Shown: one piece after another, positions 1-6,652 of the stretch
Position numbering within the stretch: position 1 is the stretch's first letter
How the letters are laid out: every line of letters starts with the position of its first letter
Source of the DNA: Caulobacter sp.
Lineage (GTDB): Bacteria; Pseudomonadota; Alphaproteobacteria; Caulobacterales; Caulobacteraceae
NCBI GenBank assembly: GCA_028291125.1
Contig: JAQGIN010000218.1
Location: 1 to 7,265, forward strand
Direction: 5' to 3'
DNA length: 7,265 nt
The notes under the pieces: model-generated
What the model was told of the DNA's origin: nothing
Databases searched by the model: none
What the model saw: the letters and a program-made list of their open reading frames with translations, nothing else
Position numbers and translations under genes: made by a program

Positions 1-230
1 CGGTGCCGGGCCAGGTGTCGATCGCCGGCTTCGACGACGCCGCCAGCGCCCGCTTCAGCCAGCCGCCGCTGACCACCGTGCGTCAGCCGCTGGTGGAGAT
101 GGCGGCGATGGCCGCCCGCCTGCTGATCTCGGGCGTGGCCCGCAGCGCCGAGCGGACCACGGCGGCGACCGACGACCTGCCGCCCTTCGTCCTGGTGGTT
201 CGCGCCTCGACGGGGCCGCCGGGGGGATGA
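1..230 (+). CDS. LacI/GalR-family transcriptional regulator, C-terminal fragment
   Basis: This is the 3' end of a gene entering from the left edge; only about 75 residues are visible, ending at TGA 228-230. The apparent GTG at 3-5 is an internal Val codon, not a start. The text SIAGFDDAA, then PPLTTVRQP, a helix rich in Ala/Met (EMAAMAARLL), and the terminal strand FVLVVRAST match the end of the periplasmic-binding-protein-like effector domain of LacI-family repressors (consensus: GFDD, then PpLTTVrQP, then lvvRxSt). In this family the domain binds a small effector, usually a sugar or nucleoside, and controls DNA binding by the N-terminal helix-turn-helix, which lies outside the window. Target genes and effector cannot be told from here. 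The family call is firm; the specific role is unknown. Confidence 0.88.
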   Translation, partial: VPGQVSIAGFDDAASARFSQPPLTTVRQPLVEMAAMAARLLISGVARSAERTTAATDDLPPFVLVVRASTGPPGG

Positions 231-239
231 GGGCTGGGA

Positions 240-270
240 GGCGCGGCGGTTCGCTGTCCCCCTCCGCGCC
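240..270 (+). terminator. Possible hairpin downstream of the LacI-family gene
   Basis: GGCGCGG at 240-246 can pair with CCGCGCC at 264-270, a 7-bp GC stem with a 17-nt loop, starting 9 nt after the regulator stop codon. There is no T-run after it, only aatatc, so an intrinsic terminator is weakly supported. In DNA this GC-rich such a stem may be chance. Confidence 0.2.
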
Positions 271-278
271 AATATCAT

Positions 279-414
279 CCGTCATCCCGGGCCTCGTGCC
301 CGGGATCCCTGGTTCAGCTTCCACAGGAGACGCCGCGACGGCGGCGCGCGCCGCCGCCCCCACCTGCCCTTGCGGCGGACAGAGGGATCCCGGGCACAAG
401 GCCCGGGATGACGG
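279..414. repeat. Pair of 32-nt palindromic elements in inverted orientation
   Basis: Positions 279-310 and 383-414 are reverse complements of each other at 31 of 32 positions; the mismatch falls in the loop (CTCGT on the left; ACAAG, i.e. CTTGT reversed, on the right). Each copy is itself a hairpin: ATCCCGGGC / 5-nt loop / GCCCGGGAT at 284-306 and at 387-409. The spacer of 72 nt (311-382) shows no gene. The text GTCATCCCGGGC...GCCCGGGATCC is of the kind found as dispersed intergenic repeats in alphaproteobacterial genomes; this is recalled, not searched. The pair lies between two convergent genes, the right copy 23 nt past the chemoreceptor stop, so either hairpin or the long foldback could end transcription from both sides. 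No protein-coding content is credible here. Confidence 0.85.
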
Positions 415-437
415 CGGCATAATGGGTCGAGCTTAGA

Positions 438-1952
438 TCAGCTCGCCATCCGGCTGGGCCGAGCGGCGGCCGGCGCGCGGGCGGCGGCGGCCTCGCCGGC
501 CGCGCCGGTGCGGAAGCGGCCGACATGGTTGGCCAGGTCGGCGGCGTCGGCGCGCAGGGCGTGGGTGGTGGCGGTCGACTGCTGAACCATGGCCGCGTTC
601 TTCTGGGTCACCTGGTCCATCTGATTGACGGCGGTGTTGACCTCGCCGAGCGCGTTGGCCTGTTCGTTGGCCGAGGCGGCGATCTCGTTGACCAGCAGGT
701 CGATGGCCGCGACCTTGGTGACGATGCCGCGCAGGGCGGCGCCGGTCTGGCCGACCAGATCGACCCCGGCCCCGACCTGACGGCTGGACTCGGCGATCAG
801 GCTCTTGATCTCCTTGGCGGCGTCGGCCGAGCGCTGGGCCAGGGCCCGCACTTCCTGGGCCACCACCGCGAAGCCGCGGCCGGCGTCGCCGGCCCGGGCC
901 GCTTCCACGCCGGCGTTGAGGGCCAGCAAGTTGGTCTGGAAGGCGATCTCGTCGATGACGCCGAGGATCTGCGACACCTGGTTGGACGAGGTCTCGATCT
1001 GGCTCATGGCCGCGGCGGCCTGGGTGACCACCCCGCCGGAGCGTTCGGCCTCGGCGCTGGCCTCGCGCACCTGGGCCGAGGCCTCGCGGGCGCTCTGGGC
1101 GGTCTTGCCGACCGTGGCGGTGAGCTGCTCGACGGCGGCGGCGGTCTCTTCCAGGGTCGCGGCCTGCTGTTCGGTGCGGTGGGCCAGGTCGTCGGCGGCG
1201 TTGGCGATCTGGTCGGCGCCGGCGCGGATGCCGGCGGTCGCGCCCTCGACGGCGCGCATCGCCTGGGCCAGGGCCGCGGCGGCCTGGTCGAAGTCGGCCT
1301 TCAGGCCGAGGAAGTCCTTGCCGATCGCGCCGTCGACGCGGCTGGACAGGTCGCCGGCCGCCAGGCGCGACAGCGCCGCGCCGACCGCCTTCATGGCCGC
1401 GCTCTGGCTGGCCTCGGCGGCGGCGCGCTCGGTCTCCAGGCGCGTGCGCTCGTCTTCCAGGCGATCAAGATAGGTCGAGATCGCCAGGTCCATGTCCAGA
1501 AACACCGCCTTGGTCAGGGCCGCCAGGCCATCGGCCAGGTCGGCGTCGCCCTTGGCGTTGTTGAACACGCCCTTGGCGCGCTTGGCGACCACGGCGCGGA
1601 TCAGCTCCTCGGCGACCACGGCGTAGCCGCCGATGTACCAGCGCGGCTCCAGCCCGATGCGGGCGTGGGCCTGGCCGATGGCCTGGACGTCGGCGACATA
1701 GCCGGCCGAATAGTCGGCCCCGGCCAGGCGGCGCCAGTGGGCGGCCTGCTTGGTCTGGGCGGCGGCGATCTGGGCGTCGTCGCGGAACATGCCGCGGGTT
1801 TCGGGGAAGGTCCGGACCTGGGCGTAGAAGGTGTCGAGGGCGGCCCCGATCTCGCTGTCGATGATCGGCTTCAGCGCCCGCAGAGCGGCCCGCCCCCGAT
1901 CATCGAACCGCATGAAGCGCATGCGCTGATCAAGCTGTTGGTCCGCGCTCAT
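438..1952 (-). CDS. Globin-coupled soluble methyl-accepting chemotaxis protein (HemAT-like)
   Basis: A 504-residue cytoplasmic chemoreceptor with no transmembrane segment. Residues about 12-165 resemble the protoglobin sensor of HemAT: AHARIGLEPRWYIGGY (95-110) carries the likely haem-ligating proximal His96. A helical linker (165-190) leads to a HAMP-like segment (about 187-240, with LAAGDLSSRV). The MCP signalling domain covers about 245-478; its hairpin tip, from IDEIAFQTNLLALN (333-346) through EAARAGDAGRGFAVVAQEVR (350-369), is complete, so coupling to CheW/CheA is expected. A textbook methylation site, AATLEETAAA, lies at 264-273. The C-terminus (PSRMAS) has no CheR/CheB-tethering pentapeptide. 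The globin family senses O2 or redox state and drives aerotaxis; that role here is inferred. The ATG at 1952 is preceded by GGAG (1960-1963) at a 7-nt spacing. It lies 72 nt downstream of the opgG-like gene on the same strand, so co-transcription is possible. Confidence 0.92.
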   Translation of the reverse strand: MSADQQLDQRMRFMRFDDRGRAALRALKPIIDSEIGAALDTFYAQVRTFPETRGMFRDDAQIAAAQTKQAAHWRRLAGADYSAGYVADVQAIGQAHARIGLEPRWYIGGYAVVAEELIRAVVAKRAKGVFNNAKGDADLADGLAALTKAVFLDMDLAISTYLDRLEDERTRLETERAAAEASQSAAMKAVGAALSRLAAGDLSSRVDGAIGKDFLGLKADFDQAAAALAQAMRAVEGATAGIRAGADQIANAADDLAHRTEQQAATLEETAAAVEQLTATVGKTAQSAREASAQVREASAEAERSGGVVTQAAAAMSQIETSSNQVSQILGVIDEIAFQTNLLALNAGVEAARAGDAGRGFAVVAQEVRALAQRSADAAKEIKSLIAESSRQVGAGVDLVGQTGAALRGIVTKVAAIDLLVNEIAASANEQANALGEVNTAVNQMDQVTQKNAAMVQQSTATTHALRADAADLANHVGRFRTGAAGEAAAARAPAAARPSRMAS

Positions 1953-1959
1953 GCCCGTG

Positions 1960-1963
1960 CTCC
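1960..1963 (-). promoter_or_regulatory. Ribosome binding site of the globin-MCP gene
   Basis: On the minus strand GGAG is followed by 7 nt and then ATG (1952-1950). This supports the chosen start over the nearby in-frame Met codons at residues 11 and 14. Confidence 0.6.
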
Positions 1964-2024
1964 GACTCGTACAGATACGGGTGCAGAGGTGGCCCGATTT
2001 GATTAACCGACGTTGAAGGCCAGG

Positions 2025-3560
2025 TCAGCCGGTCCACAAATAGCGCCAGGTTTCCGAGATCGGCGCGCCGCCGCGCACCAGCCGCGCCGACAGCTCGATC
2101 TTGGTCGCCTCGGGCTTCAGTCCGAACGAGGCCCGCGCCGACTGCGCCGCCGGATAGGGAGCCAGGGTCTGCCAGTCGACCTCGCCGCCCGGGGCCGCCA
2201 CCTCCAGCTCGACGCCGTCCAACGGACCGGCCAGGGGCTGGCCCGAAAAGTCGATCGAGAACATCCGCGCCCCGGCCTGGGCGTCGGCCCCGGTGCGGGT
2301 GCGAAACACCCGCGCCCCAGCCGAGCCGAAGGCCTCGGCGCCCCAGTGCAGGCGGTAGCGCAGATCGACCCGCGACCCCGCCGCCCACGGCTTTTCGGGC
2401 CGCCAGAACACGGCGATGTTGTCGTCGCTCTCGCGGGTGGTGGCCAGTTCGGCCAGGTGCACCGCTCCCTTCCCCCAGGGCTCCAGCGGCTCGACCCACA
2501 GGCTGGGCCGCAGGTCGTAGCGGGCCTGCAGGTCGCCATAGTCCTCGACCGAGCGCGAGCGCTGCATCAGGCCGAAACCGCGCGGGTTCTCGTCCTCGAA
2601 GCGGCTGATCTGGTGGGCCTTGGGGTTCTGCAGCGGCCGCCAGATGCGCTCGCCCGATCCGGTCCAGATCGACAGGCCGTCGGAGTCGTGGACGGCGGTG
2701 CGGAAATCGTCGCTGGGCGGCGACTCGCCGACCTTGAACAGGAACATGCTGCTCTGGGCCGCGATCCCGGCCCGGTCCATGGCCACGCGCGGGAAGATGC
2801 TGGCCTCGACGTCGAAGGTTACCACCGGCCCGGGCCGGATGGTGAAGCTGTAGGCCCCGGCGCAGCTGCGGCTCTCCATCAGGGCGTGGACGATCACCCG
2901 GTCGAAGCCGGGGATCGGCCGCTCCAGCCAGAAGCGGGTGAAGACCGGGAACTCCTCGGCCGGCTCGCCCGCCCCGATCGCCAGGCCGCGCGCCGACAGG
3001 CCGTAATACTGGCCGCGGCCCAGGCTGCGGAAATAGCTGGCCCCCTGGAACACCGCGATCTCGTCGAGCTTGTCGTCGCGGTTCAGCGGCCATTGCAGGC
3101 GAAAGCCGGAAAAGCCGCCCATGTCCTCGGCCGAGGCGGCGTGCTCGCCGGGGATGTCGAACATCGCCGGCGAGAAATCGATCGGCCGCGCCAGGCCGTC
3201 GGCGACCTCGTTGATCTCCACCGGCTGCGGATACAGATAGGCCGGCGGGAAGAACTCGGCGCGGAACGGGTGGTTCTGCTCGCGCCACAGGGCGTGGTCG
3301 GGCCGGAAGCGGATCTTGAAATAGTCGTCGTAGGAGATCCCCTTCAGGCTGTCGGGGCCTGGGCGCGGGGCGACATAGGCCGCCTGGGCCAGCCGCCGCG
3401 CCGTCTCGCGCAGGATGTCGATGGAAAACGGCGTCGCCGGGCCGTTGGCCTCGGCCGGGCTAGCCTGGCGGGCGAGCGCCAGGCGGGGCGCGAAGGCGAG
3501 CACGGCGGAGAGGGTCAAACGCCCCAGCGCGGCGCGCCGGCTGACCGAACACTTTGTCAT
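2025..3560 (-). CDS. opgG: Periplasmic glucan protein, OpgG/OpgD (MdoG) family
   Basis: A 511-residue exported protein of the family that acts on osmoregulated periplasmic glucans. The N-terminus has a Tat-like signal: SRRAALG (7-13), a hydrophobic stretch to about residue 28, and a plausible signal-peptidase site after ALA (28-30). Family landmarks run the whole length: YDDYFKIRFRP (77-87), FQGASYFRSLGRGQYYGLSA (171-190), HDSDGLSIW (291-299), WRPLQNP (307-313), NPRGFGLMQR (325-334), ARYDLRPSLWVEP (346-358) and DNIAVFW (380-386). It is thus full length (E. coli OpgG and OpgD are similar in size). In E. coli OpgG is Sec-exported and OpgD Tat-exported, so the Tat-like leader leans toward OpgD; both are now placed in a beta-1,2-glucan hydrolase family (GH186). 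No glucosyltransferase gene (opgH) is in the window. The start at 3560 gives an intact signal peptide, though its ribosome site is weak (AGAGAA). It is divergent from the mla operon. Confidence 0.9.
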   Translation of the reverse strand: MTKCSVSRRAALGRLTLSAVLAFAPRLALARQASPAEANGPATPFSIDILRETARRLAQAAYVAPRPGPDSLKGISYDDYFKIRFRPDHALWREQNHPFRAEFFPPAYLYPQPVEINEVADGLARPIDFSPAMFDIPGEHAASAEDMGGFSGFRLQWPLNRDDKLDEIAVFQGASYFRSLGRGQYYGLSARGLAIGAGEPAEEFPVFTRFWLERPIPGFDRVIVHALMESRSCAGAYSFTIRPGPVVTFDVEASIFPRVAMDRAGIAAQSSMFLFKVGESPPSDDFRTAVHDSDGLSIWTGSGERIWRPLQNPKAHQISRFEDENPRGFGLMQRSRSVEDYGDLQARYDLRPSLWVEPLEPWGKGAVHLAELATTRESDDNIAVFWRPEKPWAAGSRVDLRYRLHWGAEAFGSAGARVFRTRTGADAQAGARMFSIDFSGQPLAGPLDGVELEVAAPGGEVDWQTLAPYPAAQSARASFGLKPEATKIELSARLVRGGAPISETWRYLWTG

Positions 3561-3789
3561 GGGCGTTCTCTAGCCTGCGGACCCCGGCCTCGCCACCATG
3601 GGTCGGTCGGAGGTTGCGATCGGCGGGGATAGGGTCGTCCGGTTGCAAAGGCGCCTGGAAATCTGCCACCACAGGTGGCGTGGATCGCCGGGCGGGGCTA
3701 TCTCCACGGCAACAAGCTGCGCTTTATTGCGTTCAAGCCTGGGTCGGGTCCTGTAGGCTCGGGCGTCGGACAAGGATCAGCATCGCTTC
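3561..3789. promoter_or_regulatory. Divergent intergenic region between opgG-like gene and mla operon
   Basis: These 229 nt separate two genes read outward, so promoters for both must lie here or within the gene starts. Visible items: a short dyad at 3665-3679, an AT-richer patch (ctttattgcgttcaa, 3722-3736) that could be part of a plus-strand promoter, and on the minus strand TTGCAA followed closely by CTATCC (about 3629-3648), a poor match to the alphaproteobacterial housekeeping consensus. None is strong enough to name a -35/-10 pair. No small gene with convincing codon use was found. Confidence 0.45.
3665..3679. promoter_or_regulatory. Short dyad, possible operator or hairpin
   Basis: GCCACC-ACA-GGTGGC is a perfect 6-bp inverted repeat with a 3-nt centre, about 110 nt upstream of the mlaE start and 105 nt upstream of the opgG-like start. 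Its place in the middle of the divergent region suits a regulator site, but a dyad this short is expected by chance fairly often in 70% GC DNA. Confidence 0.25.
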
Positions 3790-4905
3790 ATGGACGCTCC
3801 GGCCGAGTTCACCTTCGAGGAAGCGGGCGATCGCCGGACGGTCGTGCTGACCGGCGACTGGACCGCCCGCGGCATGAGGGACGCGGGCCAACGCCTGACC
3901 GAGGCCCTGACCGGCGAGGAGCCCGTCATCCTCGACCTGCGCCGCATCGGCCGCTTCGACACCGCCGGGGCCTATGCGGTGATCCGCGGCGCCGACGTCG
4001 GCGAGATCGCCTCGCGGGTGCTGGCCCGCAAGGAGACCCAGCGCCTGCTGCAGCTGGTCAGCGACGCCATCAAGGTCGAGCCCGAGCCGATCCCGCGCCT
4101 GCACGGCTTCCACGCCCTGCTCGACCGCATCGGCCGCGGCGTCTTCGACCTGGCCGCCAACGGCTACGGCACCCTGGTGTTCTTCGGCCACCTGCTGACC
4201 GCCATCGGCCGCTGCATCGTCCGCCCCAGCCGCATCCGCTGGGCCCCGGTCATCGCCCTGGCCGAGCGGGCCGGCCTCGACGCCATTCCGATCGTCGCCA
4301 CCACCACCTTCTTCATCGGCGCCGTGGTGGCGCTGCTGGGGGCCAATCTGCTCAGCGACTTCGGGGCCCAGGTGTTCTCGGTCGAGCTGATCGGGGTGTC
4401 GGTGCTGCGCGAGTTCAACATCCTGATCACCGCCATCCTGTTGGCCGGCCGCTCGGCCTCCAGCTTCGCCGCCGAGATCGGCTCGATGAAGATGAACCAG
4501 GAGATCGACGCCATGCAGGTGATGGGGGTCGACCCCTACGAGGCCCTGGTGCTGCCGCGCTTCGCCGCCCTGCTGATCACCATCCCGCTGCTGACCTTCG
4601 TCGCCACCCTGGCCGGCCTGGCCGGCGGCATCGTCGTGGTCTGGGTGGTGCTGGACCTGACGCCGACCTTCTTCCTGCAGCGCATCGTCGAGAACGTCGG
4701 CGCCACCCATTTCTGGATCGGCATGTCCAAGGCCCCGGTGATGGCCGCCGTCATCGCCGCCATCGGCTGCCGCCAGGGGATGGAGGTCGGCAACGATGTC
4801 GAGTCCCTGGGCCGGCGGGTCACCGCGGCGGTGGTGCACGCCATCTTCGCCATCATCCTGCTCGATGCGATGTTCGCCCTGCTCTACATGGAGCTGGACA
4901 TATGA
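3790..4905 (+). CDS. mlaE: MlaE-family lipid ABC transporter permease with N-terminal STAS domain
   Basis: A 371-residue fusion. Residues about 6-95 form a STAS (MlaB-like) domain with the core VILDLRRIGRFDTAGAYAVI (46-65); the DTAG turn holds Thr58, matching the conserved Thr of MlaB/STAS proteins. Residues about 115-371 are the MlaE permease, with several hydrophobic segments (about 165-188, 210-222, 256-290, 314-326, 346-367) and the family signature AGRSASSFAAEIGSMKMNQE (219-238), followed by IDAMQVMGVDP (239-249). In Mla systems this subunit dimerises in the inner membrane and passes phospholipid between the membrane and the MlaD ring, driven by MlaF; MlaB is normally a separate protein bound to MlaF. 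Here it is fused to the permease, an arrangement I recall from other alphaproteobacteria. The ATG at 3790 has AAGGA (3772-3776) 13 nt upstream, slightly far. The gene overlaps mlaF by 4 nt (ATGA). Transport direction cannot be told from sequence. Confidence 0.93.
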   Translation: MDAPAEFTFEEAGDRRTVVLTGDWTARGMRDAGQRLTEALTGEEPVILDLRRIGRFDTAGAYAVIRGADVGEIASRVLARKETQRLLQLVSDAIKVEPEPIPRLHGFHALLDRIGRGVFDLAANGYGTLVFFGHLLTAIGRCIVRPSRIRWAPVIALAERAGLDAIPIVATTTFFIGAVVALLGANLLSDFGAQVFSVELIGVSVLREFNILITAILLAGRSASSFAAEIGSMKMNQEIDAMQVMGVDPYEALVLPRFAALLITIPLLTFVATLAGLAGGIVVVWVVLDLTPTFFLQRIVENVGATHFWIGMSKAPVMAAVIAAIGCRQGMEVGNDVESLGRRVTAAVVHAIFAIILLDAMFALLYMELDI

Positions 4906-5714
4906 GCGCCGCGCCCGACATCGCCGCCGATCCCGCGGCGGCGCCGATCGAGGTCCGCGGCCTGGTCTCGCGGTTCGGCGACACGGTGATCCATGACGAC
5001 CTCGACCTGACCGTCACCCGCGGCGAGGTGCTCGGCGTGGTCGGCGGCTCGGGGGCCGGCAAGTCGGTGCTGCTCAACACCATCATCGGCCTCAAGGAGC
5101 CCGACTCCGGCTCGGTCAAGCTGTTCGGCCAGGAGATCCAGACCGCCAGCCGCAAGAAGCTGACGGCGATCGAGCGCCGTTGGGGCGTGCTGTTCCAGCA
5201 GGGGGCGCTGTTCTCCAACCTGACGGTGCGCGAGAACGTCGCCGCGCCGTTGTTCGAGCACACCCGCCTGCCCAAGGGCGAGATCCACGAACTGGCCGAT
5301 CTGAAGATCGCCATGTCCGGCCTGCCCGCCCGGGCCGGCGACCTCAAGCCGGCCGAGCTGTCGGGCGGCATGCGCAAGCGGGCCGGCCTGGCCCGAGCCC
5401 TGGCCATGGACCCGGAGCTGCTGTTCCTCGACGAACCCACCGCCGGCCTCGACCCGATCAGCGCCGGGGCGTTCGACGAGCTGATCAAGGACCTGTCCGA
5501 CAGTCTCGACCTGACCGTGTTCATGATCACCCACGACCTCGACACCCTCTACGCCATCACCGACCGGGTGGCGGTGATCGCCGACAAGACGGTGGTCGCC
5601 GCCGCGCCGGTGCGCGAGCTCGAACATTCGGACCACCCGTGGATCCGTGAATATTTCCTGGGACCGCGCGGCCGCGCGGTCGCCGTCAAGGCCGAAGCGG
5701 CGAGGACCAGCTGA
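4902..5714 (+). CDS. mlaF: MlaF-family ABC transporter ATP-binding protein
   Basis: A 270-residue ABC ATPase with all motifs intact: Walker A GGSGAGKS (48-55), Q-loop in VLFQQGALF (96-104), signature LSGGM (153-157), Walker B with catalytic glutamate LLFLDEP (173-179, Glu178), D-loop AGLDP (181-185) and switch His211 in MITHD. LFQQGALFSNLTVRENVA and LSGGMRKRAGLARAL are the wording of the MlaF/Ttg2A branch rather than of sugar or amino-acid importers. It hydrolyses ATP on the cytoplasmic face to drive the MlaE permease. The reading frame stays open far upstream (to about 3675), but the ATG at 4902 is chosen: it has GGAG at 4890-4893 with an 8-nt gap, it overlaps the mlaE stop as ATGA, and the upstream text is out-of-frame mlaE. 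A short polar N-terminal extension (1-15, rich in Ala/Asp) precedes the domain. It runs into mlaD by 1 nt (TGATG). Confidence 0.95.
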   Translation: MSAAPDIAADPAAAPIEVRGLVSRFGDTVIHDDLDLTVTRGEVLGVVGGSGAGKSVLLNTIIGLKEPDSGSVKLFGQEIQTASRKKLTAIERRWGVLFQQGALFSNLTVRENVAAPLFEHTRLPKGEIHELADLKIAMSGLPARAGDLKPAELSGGMRKRAGLARALAMDPELLFLDEPTAGLDPISAGAFDELIKDLSDSLDLTVFMITHDLDTLYAITDRVAVIADKTVVAAAPVRELEHSDHPWIREYFLGPRGRAVAVKAEAARTS

Positions 5715-6652
5715 TGGAAAGAAACGCCAACTACGCCCTGGTGGGGGCCTCCACCCTGATCCTGTTCATGGGTCTGCTGGTCTTCGTCGTCTGGCTGGCC
5801 AAGCTGCAGTTCAACCAGGACTACGACGTCTACGACATCCTGTTCGTCGGTCCGGTGCGCGGCCTGCAGCAGGGCGGCGAGGTGCACTTCAACGGCATCA
5901 AGGTCGGCGAGGTCACCAAGATCGCCCTCGACAAGAGCGACCCCAACCGGGTCATCGCCCGGGCCCGGGTGACCTCGGACGTGCCGATCAAGACCGACTC
6001 CTACGCCACGCTGGAGCCGCAGGGCATCACCGGCGTCAACTATGTGCAGATCACCGCCGGCTCGCCGGCCAAGGCCCTGCTCAAGGAGACGGTCAAGGCC
6101 GGCCAGGTGCCGGTGATCCGCAGCCAGCGCAGCGCCCTGTCGGACCTGCTGGAAGGCGGCGGCACCGTGCTGACCCGCACCATCGAGGCCCTGGACCGCA
6201 TCAACCGCGTGCTCTCCGACGACAACGTCAAGACCTTCAGCGCCGCCCTCACCGACATCCAGGCGGTCACCGCCGAGGCCCGCGAACGCAAGGCGATCCT
6301 GGCCGACGCCCAGAAGGCGCTGCAAAGCATCGACGCCACCGCCCAGAAGTTCGGCGAGCTGTCGACCTCGGCCCAGGGCCTGGTCGACACCGACGGCCGC
6401 AAGTCGCTGAAGGACCTGGGCGAGGCCGCCGCCGAGATCAAGGCGGCCGCCAAGGACACCCGCGGCATGATCTCGCGGCTGGACGGTCCGACCACCGACT
6501 TCGCCACCACCGGCCTGCCGCAGCTGTCGCAAGCCATCGTCACCCTGCAGTCGGCCGCCGAGTCCCTGGACCGCCTGGTCGGCGAGGTCGAGCAAAACCC
6601 CCGCGGCGTGGTCGGCAAGGCCCCCGCCAAGGAACTGGAGGTCAAGCCGTGA
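5714..6652 (+). CDS. mlaD: MlaD-family MCE-domain lipid-binding protein
   Basis: A 312-residue, single-pass inner-membrane protein. A short cytoplasmic tail is followed by one transmembrane helix (about 8-29), then an MCE domain (about 38-117) with VRGLQQGGEVHFNGIKVGEV (48-67) and GITGVNYVQITAG (104-116), both typical of the family. The remaining region (about 138-295) is mainly helical with regular Ala/Leu spacing. It is much longer than the C-terminal part of E. coli MlaD (183 residues) and could form a helical extension or tunnel in the periplasm, as in longer MCE proteins (inference). The end, EQNPRGVVGKAP, resembles the NPxGxxxG tail common in alphaproteobacterial MCE proteins. Family members form hexameric rings that carry lipids across the periplasm. 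The ATG at 5714 overlaps the mlaF stop and has GAGGA (5702-5706) 7 nt upstream. Confidence 0.93.
   Translation: MERNANYALVGASTLILFMGLLVFVVWLAKLQFNQDYDVYDILFVGPVRGLQQGGEVHFNGIKVGEVTKIALDKSDPNRVIARARVTSDVPIKTDSYATLEPQGITGVNYVQITAGSPAKALLKETVKAGQVPVIRSQRSALSDLLEGGGTVLTRTIEALDRINRVLSDDNVKTFSAALTDIQAVTAEARERKAILADAQKALQSIDATAQKFGELSTSAQGLVDTDGRKSLKDLGEAAAEIKAAAKDTRGMISRLDGPTTDFATTGLPQLSQAIVTLQSAAESLDRLVGEVEQNPRGVVGKAPAKELEVKP
6637..6641 (+). promoter_or_regulatory. Ribosome binding site deciding the GTG start of the lipoprotein gene
   Basis: GGAGG lies inside the last codons of mlaD, 7 nt before GTG (6649). Together with the intact lipobox this settles the start, even though it is a non-ATG codon. 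Confidence 0.7.

Noticed and set aside
227..436. Small open frames across the inverted repeats (both strands)
   Set aside because: They are made of the palindromes and the GC-rich spacer; no ribosome site or conserved domain is visible.
525..2006. 493-codon plus-strand open frame opposite the chemoreceptor
   Set aside because: It is the antisense of a gene with complete globin, HAMP and MCP domains. Its product is a Gly/Leu/Asp/Val-rich string with no domain, as expected from an antisense frame in GC-rich DNA.
2003..2016. TTAA-N6-TTGA, resembling a CtrA cell-cycle regulator site
   Set aside because: The consensus is TTAA-N7-TTAA; here both the spacing and one half-site differ, and no promoter sits beside it.
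1953..2024. Terminator between the opgG-like gene and the chemoreceptor gene
   Set aside because: No stem followed by a T-run could be found on the minus strand, so no terminator is called.
1930..3288. 452-codon minus-strand frame overlapping the opgG-like gene in another frame
   Set aside because: Arg/Gly/Pro-rich text without motifs; the overlapping frame encodes all OpgG/OpgD landmarks.
2013..3632. 539-codon plus-strand open frame opposite the opgG-like gene
   Set aside because: Low-complexity Arg/Gly/Ala/Leu product, antisense to a full-length family member; long open antisense frames are common at this GC content.
3675..4901. Upstream extension of the mlaF reading frame
   Set aside because: It is the out-of-frame reading of mlaE (Arg/Pro/His-rich). 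The ATG at 4902 has a ribosome site and family-like length, so no fusion protein is proposed.
5549..6595. 348-codon minus-strand open frame opposite mlaD
   Set aside because: Gly/Leu/Asp/Val-rich antisense string with no recognisable domain; mlaD on the plus strand is well supported.
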